Source of the DNA: an uncultured Muribaculaceae bacterium
GTDB taxonomy: Bacteria; Bacteroidota; Bacteroidia; Bacteroidales; Muribaculaceae
DNA: 17,580 nucleotides
Reading direction: 5' to 3'
NCBI GenBank assembly: GCA_910584495.1
Contig: CAJUAR010000065.1
Coordinates: 1 to 17,580, forward strand
Shown here: one piece after another, positions 7,458 to 14,617 of the stretch
Position numbering within the stretch: the stretch's first letter is position 1
How the letters are laid out: every line of letters starts with the position of its first letter
Translations under genes and position numbers: made by a program
The notes under the pieces: model-generated
Database searches by the model: none
The model's input: the letters and a program-made list of their open reading frames with translations, nothing else
What the model was told of the DNA's origin: nothing

Positions 7458-8038
7458 ACGCTCTTCAAGTAATAGTCGACGGCATTGTCAAACGCAATCC
7501 CACCTTTGTGCTCATTTTGGGCATGTGCCCCACTCTGGGCACCACCTCGTCGGCACTAACCGGCATGTCGATGGGCCTTGCCACCATGGCCGTGCTCATC
7601 TGCAGCAATGCCGCAGTTTCGGCAATACGCAACGTCGTTCCCGACAAAGTCCGTATTCCGGTGTTTATCACCGTCATAGCATCGTTTGTAACCATTCTTC
7701 AGATGGTGATGCAGGCGTGGGCTCCCGCCCTCTACTCATCGCTCGGCATCTTCATCCCTCTCATTGTGGTGAACTGCATCCTTCTGGGACGTGCCGAGGC
7801 ATTTGCTTCGCGCAACAGCGTGCTGCTGTCGGCTGCCGACGGCATAGGCATCGGAGCCGGATTCACACTGGCTCTGACAGCCATAGGCCTCACTCGCGAA
7901 TTTCTGGGCACCGGGGCCGTGTTCGGCGCACAGATTTTCGACGGCAGATACGGGGCCCTGCTTTTCATTCTCGCTCCCGGAGCCTTCATCGTGCTGGGAC
8001 TTCTAATAGCTTTGTTCAACTACATAAAGAAGCGCTAA
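7454..8038 (+). CDS. rnfE: Rnf complex subunit E
   Basis: Polytopic inner-membrane subunit of 194 residues with about six helices, paired with RnfA. RnfE is told from RnfA by its opening: D-G-I-V-K-R-N-P-T-F-V-L-I-L-G-M-C25-P-T-L-G. The half-helix cysteines C25 and C108 (VVNCILLGRAEAFA) are the conserved positions that, with the RnfA pair, hold an intramembrane Fe-S cluster between the two subunits. The tail TREFLGTGAVFG is also typical. It is coupled to rnfG by ATGA overlap, and rnfA begins 4 nt after its stop. Confidence 0.96.
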   Translation: MNALQVIVDGIVKRNPTFVLILGMCPTLGTTSSALTGMSMGLATMAVLICSNAAVSAIRNVVPDKVRIPVFITVIASFVTILQMVMQAWAPALYSSLGIFIPLIVVNCILLGRAEAFASRNSVLLSAADGIGIGAGFTLALTAIGLTREFLGTGAVFGAQIFDGRYGALLFILAPGAFIVLGLLIALFNYIKKR

Positions 8039-8042
8039 AGCA

Positions 8043-8615
8043 ATGCTTGAATATCTTGCCATCATCTTTTCGGCCATTCTGGTCAATAACATAGTATTTG
8101 CCCAGTTCTTGGGCATCTGTCCCTTTATCGGGGTGTCGAAAAACCTCGATTCGGCATTCGGCATGGGTGCGGCTGTAACATTTGTAATGGCTGTTGCAAC
8201 GGCTGTTACGTGGATGCTGCAGCACTATATACTTCTTCCTCTGGGACTTGGCTACGTACAGACCATAGCATTCATCCTGGTCATCGCCGTGCTGGTGCAG
8301 ATGCTCGAAATCATTATGAAAAAAAGTTCGCCGGGGCTTTATGCAGCTTTGGGCGTCTTCCTGCCGCTCATCACCACCAACTGCGCCGTACTCGGCGTGG
8401 CCATCATCGTTGCGCAGAAAAACTTTGAATTCTTCCACTCCATTGTCTACGCCATTGCCACAGCATTAGGTTTCACGCTTGCATTGATACTTTTTGCCGG
8501 CATCCGCACCCGTCTCGCACTCGTAGATGTTCCCCGCCCCATGCGCGGTGTGCCCATCGCCCTCATCAGCGCCGGCCTCCTCGCCATGGCCTTCATGGGC
8601 TTTTCGGGAATGTAA
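8043..8615 (+). CDS. rnfA: Rnf complex subunit A
   Basis: Last gene of the operon: a polytopic membrane subunit of 190 residues with about six helices. The start ILVNNIVFAQFLGICPFIG is diagnostic for RnfA. C26 and C114 (LITTNCAVLGVAI) are the partner cysteines to RnfE for the intramembrane Fe-S centre. It ends at the usual family length with GIPIALI-like and MAFMGFSGM segments. No terminator hairpin is visible after the stop; instead the convergent FolK-like frame on the minus strand overlaps the final 150 bp of this gene. Confidence 0.96.
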   Translation: MLEYLAIIFSAILVNNIVFAQFLGICPFIGVSKNLDSAFGMGAAVTFVMAVATAVTWMLQHYILLPLGLGYVQTIAFILVIAVLVQMLEIIMKKSSPGLYAALGVFLPLITTNCAVLGVAIIVAQKNFEFFHSIVYAIATALGFTLALILFAGIRTRLALVDVPRPMRGVPIALISAGLLAMAFMGFSGM

Positions 8616-8984
8616 GGCAGCAAAACCCATTTTGAAATATTTGGCGGCAAAATCGCGCGGGCGCAACACATTGCTTCCGTGCATCACAATGTCTATGTCG
8701 AGATTCACCCTGCCCGGCTGCACGCAACGGGCTCGAACCGCCGATTCATAGCTCTTTAGCAAGGTTTGAAGCCCGTCCTCGCCAAGGGGGCAGTCCAATA
8801 CAAGAACACGATTCAGATACGGAAACTTTTCGCCGGCATACTCCGGTGCAGTAGGATAACAGTCTGTGCCACGCACTATTGAACCGCACCTTGCGATATA
8901 GTCAGCAGCTTCGTCGAGCCGTTGTTTCGCATCGGGGGTGTTGGAGCCCAGACAAATCACATATTGGTCATTGTCGGGCAGCAT
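8466..8984 (-). CDS. folK: HPPK (FolK)-like pyrophosphokinase with an antisense C-terminal tail
   Basis: Probably transfers pyrophosphate from ATP to 6-hydroxymethyl-dihydropterin in folate synthesis. From M at 8984 the start MLPDNDQYVICLGSN lines up with HPPK openings (I-G-S-N). Then come Y-P-T-A-P (43-47), Y-L-N-R-V (56-60), the region E80-x3-R84, and V-N-L-D-I-D-I (93-99), whose two Asp match the Mg-binding D95/D97 of E. coli. The domain stops near residue 122, shorter than E. coli HPPK at about 159. An upstream ATG at 9020 is less likely because it overlaps the preceding gene by 53 nt; the start at 8984 overlaps it by 17 nt. The remaining roughly 50 residues are encoded antisense to rnfA and have no family character, as if the original stop was lost. 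It may be a divergent or non-folate HPPK paralogue. Confidence 0.7.
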   Translation of the reverse strand: MLPDNDQYVICLGSNTPDAKQRLDEAADYIARCGSIVRGTDCYPTAPEYAGEKFPYLNRVLVLDCPLGEDGLQTLLKSYESAVRARCVQPGRVNLDIDIVMHGSNVLRPRDFAAKYFKMGFAALHSRKAHEGHGEEAGADEGDGHTAHGAGNIYECETGADAGKKYQCKRET

Positions 8985-10170
8985 TGCGCAGAATGAAAAG
9001 TGTAATTTCGGGTGTGGCACCTATGCGTGCCGGCATTGCCACCTCGCCTATGCCTATGTTAACATAGAGCAGATGCGCATGGTCCTCGTCGCTGTAGAGG
9101 CCGCCCCAGGTTTTATATTTCCACTTGGCCGGAGACCAGCCAAACAGCTCGCACTGCATGGCATGTGTATGGCCCGAAAGTGTGAGAGCTATGTTTTTGT
9201 CGGGCGCATTCCGTATGTCGGCATTCCAATGAGCCGGATTGTGGCTCATCAGTATTTTGAACGACGAATCAGCCAAATCGCCCTTATATGCATCATCGAG
9301 GCTGCCATATACAGGGAAGGGAGGGTCGCCGATATTCTCAACGCCAATCACCACAATCGAATCGTTGTCGCGGCGAAGCACGGTCGTTGAATCGTTGAGC
9401 ATAGTCCAGCCCATCTGCCGCTGCATCTCTTTAAGCTCGTGCATGTTAGCCTGTTTTGCCTCGTGCGTGGGCCAGTGATAATAGTCGCCGTAGTCGTGAT
9501 TGCCAAGTATGCTGTACACACCATAAGGGGCAATAAGGCGCGATAATGTGGCAACGAAAGGTCGCAGTTCCGAGCTGCGGCGGTTCACAATGTCGCCGGT
9601 GAAAAGCACAACATCGGGCTTGAGCTCGTTCACTTGCTCCACAACACGTGCCAGATAAGCGGTATCGGTGCCATAAGAACCCACATGCAGGTCGGAAATC
9701 TGTGCCACCCTGAATCCGTCGAAAGACACCGGCAGCAAAGGATCGGCAATTTCCACCTCCTCCACGGCTGTGCGGTGGGTGTTGACAACCCCTAACCACA
9801 AACCGATGAAAAGAAGAGCACCGAGCGACAAGCCTGCAATGTCGAAGCCGCGAAGCCGCGGACGGTGGAACAGACAAGGTATTTTACCTACAAGGTCGAC
9901 AACCACAAACAATGCTTTGCCAAGATAGACCGAAAGATAGGCATACAAGGCCCACATCATTGCGAGCAGACCGTCGTCGGAGCTGCTCTTCTTGGGCCAT
10001 GCAATTAGCACCACAAGCCCCACATTCAGAGCCACCGCACTCCATACCACCACGTTGCGCCACAGCCGGGGACGGACTTTGCAGCGCAGAGCAACGGCCC
10101 GGCAGATGTACCAGTCGAGCAACACTCCAAGGAGCAGCAGTGGCAATATGAGCAGCAGTGGCAGACGCAT
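8968..10170 (-). CDS. Membrane-anchored metallophosphoesterase (YkuE-like)
   Basis: Calcineurin-like phosphoesterase of 400 residues. The N-terminal part has about four hydrophobic helices (1-22, 38-58, 70-95, 110-130). The catalytic domain carries all the metal-site motifs: D160-L-H162-V-G, G192-D193-I-V-N, G224-N-H-D227-Y-G-D, H310 in M-S-H-N-P, and G333-H334-T-H336. It probably uses two divalent metals. Family members act on phosphodiesters or lipid-linked phosphates such as UDP-diacylglucosamine, but the substrate here cannot be read from sequence. Its ATG shares one base with the upstream stop (TGATG), so it is coupled to the acyltransferase gene; a membrane lipid substrate is a fair inference. 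The FolK-like start overlaps its 3' end. Confidence 0.88.
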   Translation of the reverse strand: MRLPLLLILPLLLLGVLLDWYICRAVALRCKVRPRLWRNVVVWSAVALNVGLVVLIAWPKKSSSDDGLLAMMWALYAYLSVYLGKALFVVVDLVGKIPCLFHRPRLRGFDIAGLSLGALLFIGLWLGVVNTHRTAVEEVEIADPLLPVSFDGFRVAQISDLHVGSYGTDTAYLARVVEQVNELKPDVVLFTGDIVNRRSSELRPFVATLSRLIAPYGVYSILGNHDYGDYYHWPTHEAKQANMHELKEMQRQMGWTMLNDSTTVLRRDNDSIVVIGVENIGDPPFPVYGSLDDAYKGDLADSSFKILMSHNPAHWNADIRNAPDKNIALTLSGHTHAMQCELFGWSPAKWKYKTWGGLYSDEDHAHLLYVNIGIGEVAMPARIGATPEITLFILRNAARQ

Positions 10171-11354
10171 CAGGACTGTACGGTAGTGGCAGCCTTTTGG
10201 TTTTTGAGAGGATTGGCGTACATGGTGAGCATCATGTTGCGCATAAAGATTTCCTCTTGGGGAGTGATATTCTCTTCCTCAACCTTTGCCAGCTGGCCGG
10301 CGATGTACTCGTTGAAGGTGCGCACATCGTCGTCGGTATAATATGCCGCATGGAGCGTGCTGCCTTGCAGCTCGTCGAAGGCAATATAGTTGCAGGGATA
10401 GATGCGGTAGCCGCTGTGAATCTCGCGGTCGATAAGTTCGCAGGTCAGACGCAGGTCTTCGGCTTTTGAAGCCTCGGGCACCGCACTGAGCGCCCTGTTG
10501 ATGCCGCGTCCCACATGGAAATGCACATGGCCTTTCTGCTGCAGCAGTCCGGTTTCCATGCTGAAAAGGTCGTCGCGCTGTGTCTTTTTATATTCAGGGT
10601 CGCGGCGTTTGAGCAGGAATTCGCGAACTTTCAGATAGTCGTTGGGGTCGTATTCGTAGCTGATGGACACCGGCAGTATGTCAAGCTCCATCAACGAAGC
10701 GCGCACATCGTCGCCGCCGCCGAGGGCCAGCATCTTCAGCACGCTCTCCTGCGTGTGGTCGCTCGAATCCTTAGCACGCCCTTCTCGCTGAGCAATCCAC
10801 ACCGATTCATGATCGCGGGCTACAGTCTGATGGATATATGCCGACAAGTGTCTGGCCGCATCGAGAGCCTCGCGCACACGGGTGTCGCGCTTGACGATGA
10901 AGCTGCGGTTGAGCTTCACAAGGTCCGTAATCCAGTCGTAAATGAGCAAGTTGTTGCCTATGGCCACCTGGGTGGTGGGCTGTTGGTTACGGATGAAGCA
11001 AAGGTTGAGGAAGGAGGCATCGAGCACAATGTCGCGATGGTTTGTGATGAGAACGTGAGCCGTTCCTGGCTTGAAATTCTCCTCGCCGTCCATTGAGAGC
11101 CCATGAGTGGTTTTGGACACAAGGAGCTCGAGAAACGGCGCCATAACTTTCAGTTGAAAATCGTTCTGGGTCTCGACAGTCAGAAGGTTGCGGACAAACT
11201 CGGGATAGTCCACATCGGGCATAACCCAGCGCACTGCATGTTCAAAGCCGGGCTCTTCAACGAGTTGCGCTATCTTTTCTTTAAACTGACCGTCATCGTA
11301 GGGTCGAATGTCGTCGAAAGATTGATTTTCTATGTTATTACATGATTCAGTCAT
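10170..11354 (-). CDS. PlsC-type glycerolipid acyltransferase
   Basis: Acyltransferase of 394 residues, likely transferring an acyl chain to a glycerophospholipid precursor or another membrane lipid. The acyltransferase block I reads T-N-H106-R-D-I-V-L-D112. The spacing is H-x5-D rather than the textbook H-x4-D, with a further Asp at H+2. Block II-like F-I-V-K-R-D appears at 152-157, block III-like W-I-A-Q-R-E191-G192-R193 at 187-193, and block IV-like L-P-V-S-I-S-Y at 227-233. No membrane helix is obvious. The C-terminal 150 residues are charged and family-specific. It sits 33 nt after the OstA-like gene and is coupled to the phosphoesterase gene, in an envelope-biogenesis run. The exact acceptor is unknown. 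Confidence 0.8.
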   Translation of the reverse strand: MTESCNNIENQSFDDIRPYDDGQFKEKIAQLVEEPGFEHAVRWVMPDVDYPEFVRNLLTVETQNDFQLKVMAPFLELLVSKTTHGLSMDGEENFKPGTAHVLITNHRDIVLDASFLNLCFIRNQQPTTQVAIGNNLLIYDWITDLVKLNRSFIVKRDTRVREALDAARHLSAYIHQTVARDHESVWIAQREGRAKDSSDHTQESVLKMLALGGGDDVRASLMELDILPVSISYEYDPNDYLKVREFLLKRRDPEYKKTQRDDLFSMETGLLQQKGHVHFHVGRGINRALSAVPEASKAEDLRLTCELIDREIHSGYRIYPCNYIAFDELQGSTLHAAYYTDDDVRTFNEYIAGQLAKVEEENITPQEEIFMRNMMLTMYANPLKNQKAATTVQS

Positions 11355-11387
11355 TTCGAATAATTGTTTACGTTGGTTAGAACAAAC

Positions 11388-13109
11388 TTATTGGACAGAG
11401 GTTTGAATAGTGGTCTTTTTTCGGACATCATTGTTTTCAGCATTGCCGCTCATAAGGTCGTCCATTTCTTTCGGGATAATAAAGATATCGTCCTTGTTGA
11501 GAGGCCTCAAACCTTCGTACCACTGGAATTTTGGTAAATAAAAGAGGCTCTTTCGAGCCAGGAACAACGGAGTGGTGGTTCCCTCGGTCTTGGGCCAGAG
11601 CTTGACACGCTCTGTCACCCGGCCTTTGAACCATACCGTCATAAAGCTACTTGTTGCGTTTACTATTTTGTTGATTGTCGAATCATTTTCTTCGGGATAC
11701 ATTATAATCTCCACGTTACCGCTCACGTCGAGGCGGCGCAGCTGTCCGTTTTCGAACTGCGCAAACATCTCCTTGCCGCTGAGCTGGTTGTAGTGCGGGC
11801 CTTCGATGTGCGAAGCTGCAAATCCTTGTTTGGGCAGTCGTGCACTCTCCATGGTGCTGTCGTTGAAATGGATTTCGATGATGTTGCCGAAAATCTGCTG
11901 ATTTTCGTTCCACACCACAGGGTGGGTGTACATGCGCAGCATGCTGTCTTTCTCGGTGAAACGCATCGAATCGCAGATGCCCTGCATGTCGCGGCGGAAA
12001 AAACGCACACGCGGGTAGACCACGGCAGCATGCGTAGTGTCGATACGTGTCATTTCGGGAGTGCCGGCCACGGTGTCGGCAGCCACTTGTATGGTGTCGA
12101 ACACGCGGAAGCTCTCTATATACCGGCCGTGGAGATAGAGCGTGTCGGTGTCGCTAAGCTGCGTAATCATGGCTCGTCCTGTAATAAACGAGCTGTCAGC
12201 CAGTTCGTTATAGTAGCCGTAGGCACCGTAGACATCCACTTTCTTTGCCGTGTCGGTGAGCACCATATTGCCAAAGGCCTCGCCATAACCTGCCGTGCGG
12301 TCGTAAAATATTGTGTCGGCAACGAGGGTCTGACCTTCTTTTGTCACCACTGTCGAACGTTCGTAGAGCGTCACACGGTTGCTGTCGGTATCGTACACCC
12401 CCGAACGAGTATAGATTTCACCCCGGGCATTATACACTTCGCTGGGCGAGAGAAGCTCCGCCACATGCGTGCCCGTGTTATAGTAGAGAGTGTCGGTAAA
12501 GATGTTAAGCGTGTCCTTCTCGTCCTGCGAGTTGAGGTGAACGTCGGTGTAGAAGTTCGCCTCCTTTGTGCTGGGCACATACTCGCCCTTGAGCGAAGTG
12601 AGGGTGTTCTTTTGGTCGTAGAGCTTGCCGCCTACATCATAGAAACCGAGGTCTATGCCCAGGTCGTAGGTAAATATGTCGGTTTCGAGCGTAACGTCGC
12701 GGTTTATGAGACGCACTTTTTTGCCCGTGTCGGCATAGAGAGTGGCCACATCGGCCGGTCCGTCGAAGTCGAGTTCGTCGGCATAGACAAAGAGGGTGTC
12801 GCCCTGCTCCATGCTCACATTGCCGAAGGCCTGCATCGATTCGGTGTCGGGGAAATAATGCGCGCTGTCGCAGCGCATTGTCATGCCGCCTTTGGTAAAC
12901 ACCACGTCGCCCACAAGCACCATGAACGAATCGGTCTCGGCCTTGCGGAGCTCGTCGGCGCGCTCGAGGAATATACGGTCGGGCACGTTGCGGTTGGCCG
13001 TAGGTATGGCAGGCTTGATTTGGGGAGGTGCCGGCCGCTGGTATTCAGCGAAAAGCAACGGCAACCCCAGCAACAAAGCCGGAATAAACAAGCTCCTGCG
13101 GCTCAACAT
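11388..13109 (-). CDS. OstA/LptA-like outer-membrane biogenesis protein
   Basis: Periplasmic protein of 573 residues with repeated OstA/LptA-type beta-jellyroll motifs, the fold that carries lipopolysaccharide from the inner to the outer membrane. The signal peptide is residues 1-21. Repeats have the typical pattern of short strands ending in aspartates: V-G-D-V-V-F-T-K-G-G-M-T-M-R-C-D-S-A-H-Y-F then A-F-G-N-V (93-97), and again R-G-E-I-Y-T-R-S-G-V-Y-D, E-A-F-G-N-M-V-L-T and F-G-N-I-I-E-I-H-F-N-D. Bacteroidetes encode a long form of this protein without the LptD barrel. It starts 26 nt after the SurA-like stop, so both are likely on one transcript; SurA helps fold LptD-type barrels, which fits. 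The precise Lpt role is inferred. Confidence 0.85.
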   Translation of the reverse strand: MLSRRSLFIPALLLGLPLLFAEYQRPAPPQIKPAIPTANRNVPDRIFLERADELRKAETDSFMVLVGDVVFTKGGMTMRCDSAHYFPDTESMQAFGNVSMEQGDTLFVYADELDFDGPADVATLYADTGKKVRLINRDVTLETDIFTYDLGIDLGFYDVGGKLYDQKNTLTSLKGEYVPSTKEANFYTDVHLNSQDEKDTLNIFTDTLYYNTGTHVAELLSPSEVYNARGEIYTRSGVYDTDSNRVTLYERSTVVTKEGQTLVADTIFYDRTAGYGEAFGNMVLTDTAKKVDVYGAYGYYNELADSSFITGRAMITQLSDTDTLYLHGRYIESFRVFDTIQVAADTVAGTPEMTRIDTTHAAVVYPRVRFFRRDMQGICDSMRFTEKDSMLRMYTHPVVWNENQQIFGNIIEIHFNDSTMESARLPKQGFAASHIEGPHYNQLSGKEMFAQFENGQLRRLDVSGNVEIIMYPEENDSTINKIVNATSSFMTVWFKGRVTERVKLWPKTEGTTTPLFLARKSLFYLPKFQWYEGLRPLNKDDIFIIPKEMDDLMSGNAENNDVRKKTTIQTSVQ

Positions 13110-13135
13110 GTCCTATCTTTGATTTATGAAACTAA

Positions 13136-14494
13136 TCAGTTCTTAATCCAGCCTTTGTGCTGAAATTCGCAACCGCGCCAGCCTTCTTCAATTCGGATGT
13201 ATGTCTCCTTGATTTTTTTTGCAAGCCATTTGTCGACGATTGCCTGACGCTGCGCTTCCTCGTACATATCCTTGAAAGTCTGGTAGTCGTCGCCGAGGTT
13301 GGCAATGTGGGCATCGTGGCGTTTGCTCAGACGCACCATGGCCACAATTTCGCGGTCGTGTTTGGGGTCGCGCATGATGAATGGCTTCGAAATTTCGCCC
13401 GGTTGCAGTTCGGCCACCTGTTTGGCTATTTCCTGGGGCAGCTGCGACATTTCATAGCGCGTGGTCCCTGTGTTTTGGTTCACCATCACACCGTTGCTCA
13501 TGCGTGTGTCTTTGTCCTGCGACACAAGGCGCACCGCATCCTCGAAGGTGAGCAGTTTCTTGTCCACTATGTCGGCTCGCACGCTGTCGAGGCGTGTCAG
13601 GGCATCAGTCAGGTCCTTTTCGGCCACCTTGGGACGAAGGAGGATGTGGCGGGTGTTGATGCGGTCGCCGCGTTTTTCTATCAGCTGAATAATGTGGAAA
13701 CCATATTCGGTCTCTACAATTTTCGACACTTTCTTGGGGTCGTTGAGGTTGAAGGCAACAGCGGCATACTCGGGCACAAGCTGTCCGCGGCCCATAAAGC
13801 CGATTTCGCCGCCGCGAACGCCCTCGGGGGCCTCGGAGTAGAGAATGGCAAGGGTCGAGAAGTCGCTCTCGCCGCGTGTCACGCGGTCGGCGTAGTCGCG
13901 CAGTCGCGCCTTGACATCGTCGATTTCCTGACGCGGTATCACGGGGTTGAGTGTCAGCAGCTGCACCTCCACCTGCAGCGGAACATACGGGATGCTGTCC
14001 TGCGACAGGGTGTTATAGTAGCGGCGCACATCGCCGGGGGTCACTTTCAGATTCTTGGTCAGACTGTTGCGCACTTGCTGCACACGTGTGCGGTTGCGCA
14101 TATTGGTAGCATAGTACTCGCGGATTTCGGGAAAAGGCTTGCGGAAGTACTGCTCCACCTTCTCACGTGTTCCCAGGTTGGTGACAAGAAAGTTCATCTG
14201 GGCATCCACCTGCTGCTGCACCATCGACTCCTGCACTTCGACGGTGTCGAGGTCGGCCTGGTGCAGAAACAGACGTTCTATGGCTATCTGCTCGGGGATA
14301 AAGCAATAGGGGTCGCCTTCGATGGCCTGGCGGTCGTTCTGCATGTCCATATAAGCCTGTTCTATCTCGCTTTTGTAGATAGGCTCGTCGCCAATCATCC
14401 ACGCCACCTCTTCGATGACGCTGTCGCCGGAGGCAGCATACAAGGCAGCTCCGACGGCCAAGGCTATTGCACTGAGTATTGTCTTTTTCTTCAT
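13136..14494 (-). CDS. SurA-like periplasmic peptidyl-prolyl isomerase/chaperone
   Basis: Folding factor for outer-membrane proteins. The 452-residue protein has a signal peptide (MKKKTILSAIALAVGAALYA). The SurA N-terminal chaperone region is about 25-165. Two parvulin-type domains follow at about 170-275 (VEVQLLTLNPV, then S-E-A-P-E-G-V-R-G-G-E-I-G-F and E-Y-G-F-H-I-I-Q-L) and 278-390 (R-H-I-L-L-R-P, then a less regular core). The second domain lacks the usual G-G-x-L/I-G core and may be inactive. The C-terminal W-R-G-C-E-F-Q-H-K-G-W-I is common in Bacteroidetes homologues. It is the first gene of the minus-strand run, followed 26 nt later by the OstA-like gene. Its promoter lies in one copy of the 57-bp repeat, about 30 nt upstream. 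Confidence 0.9.
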   Translation of the reverse strand: MKKKTILSAIALAVGAALYAASGDSVIEEVAWMIGDEPIYKSEIEQAYMDMQNDRQAIEGDPYCFIPEQIAIERLFLHQADLDTVEVQESMVQQQVDAQMNFLVTNLGTREKVEQYFRKPFPEIREYYATNMRNRTRVQQVRNSLTKNLKVTPGDVRRYYNTLSQDSIPYVPLQVEVQLLTLNPVIPRQEIDDVKARLRDYADRVTRGESDFSTLAILYSEAPEGVRGGEIGFMGRGQLVPEYAAVAFNLNDPKKVSKIVETEYGFHIIQLIEKRGDRINTRHILLRPKVAEKDLTDALTRLDSVRADIVDKKLLTFEDAVRLVSQDKDTRMSNGVMVNQNTGTTRYEMSQLPQEIAKQVAELQPGEISKPFIMRDPKHDREIVAMVRLSKRHDAHIANLGDDYQTFKDMYEEAQRQAIVDKWLAKKIKETYIRIEEGWRGCEFQHKGWIKN

Positions 14495-14523
14495 AATTCA
14501 AGAGCCCGCACTATAGGGCGAAT

Positions 14524-14580
14524 GCAAAGTTAACCTATTTTTCCCACACTTGCTTAATCTTTAATTATTTTTATAGTTTT
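14524..14580. repeat. 57-bp direct repeat, copy 1 (upstream of the SurA-like gene)
   Basis: Starts GCAAAGTTAACC and ends TTTTATAGTTTT. It is identical base for base to 15860-15916. The sequence diverges immediately outside both ends. The two copies flank the AAA ATPase gene, with a period of 1336 bp. Confidence 0.97.
14525..14532 (-). promoter_or_regulatory. -7 element of the SurA-like gene promoter
   Basis: Read on the minus strand, TAACTTTG matches the TAnnTTTG element and ends 30 nt before the ATG at 14494. No good TTTG -33 box is seen at the expected distance. The element lies inside direct repeat copy 1. Confidence 0.55.
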
Positions 14581-14617
14581 CCACACCGGGGAAATCCTTA
14601 AGAGCTTGACCGTCCGT

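Noticed and set aside
11793..14533. Long plus-strand open frames (11793-13163 and 13157-14533) antisense to the OstA-like and SurA-like genes
   Set aside because: They mirror the codon bias of the real minus-strand genes, lack signal peptides or family motifs, and their translations are low-complexity His/Val/Gly-rich.
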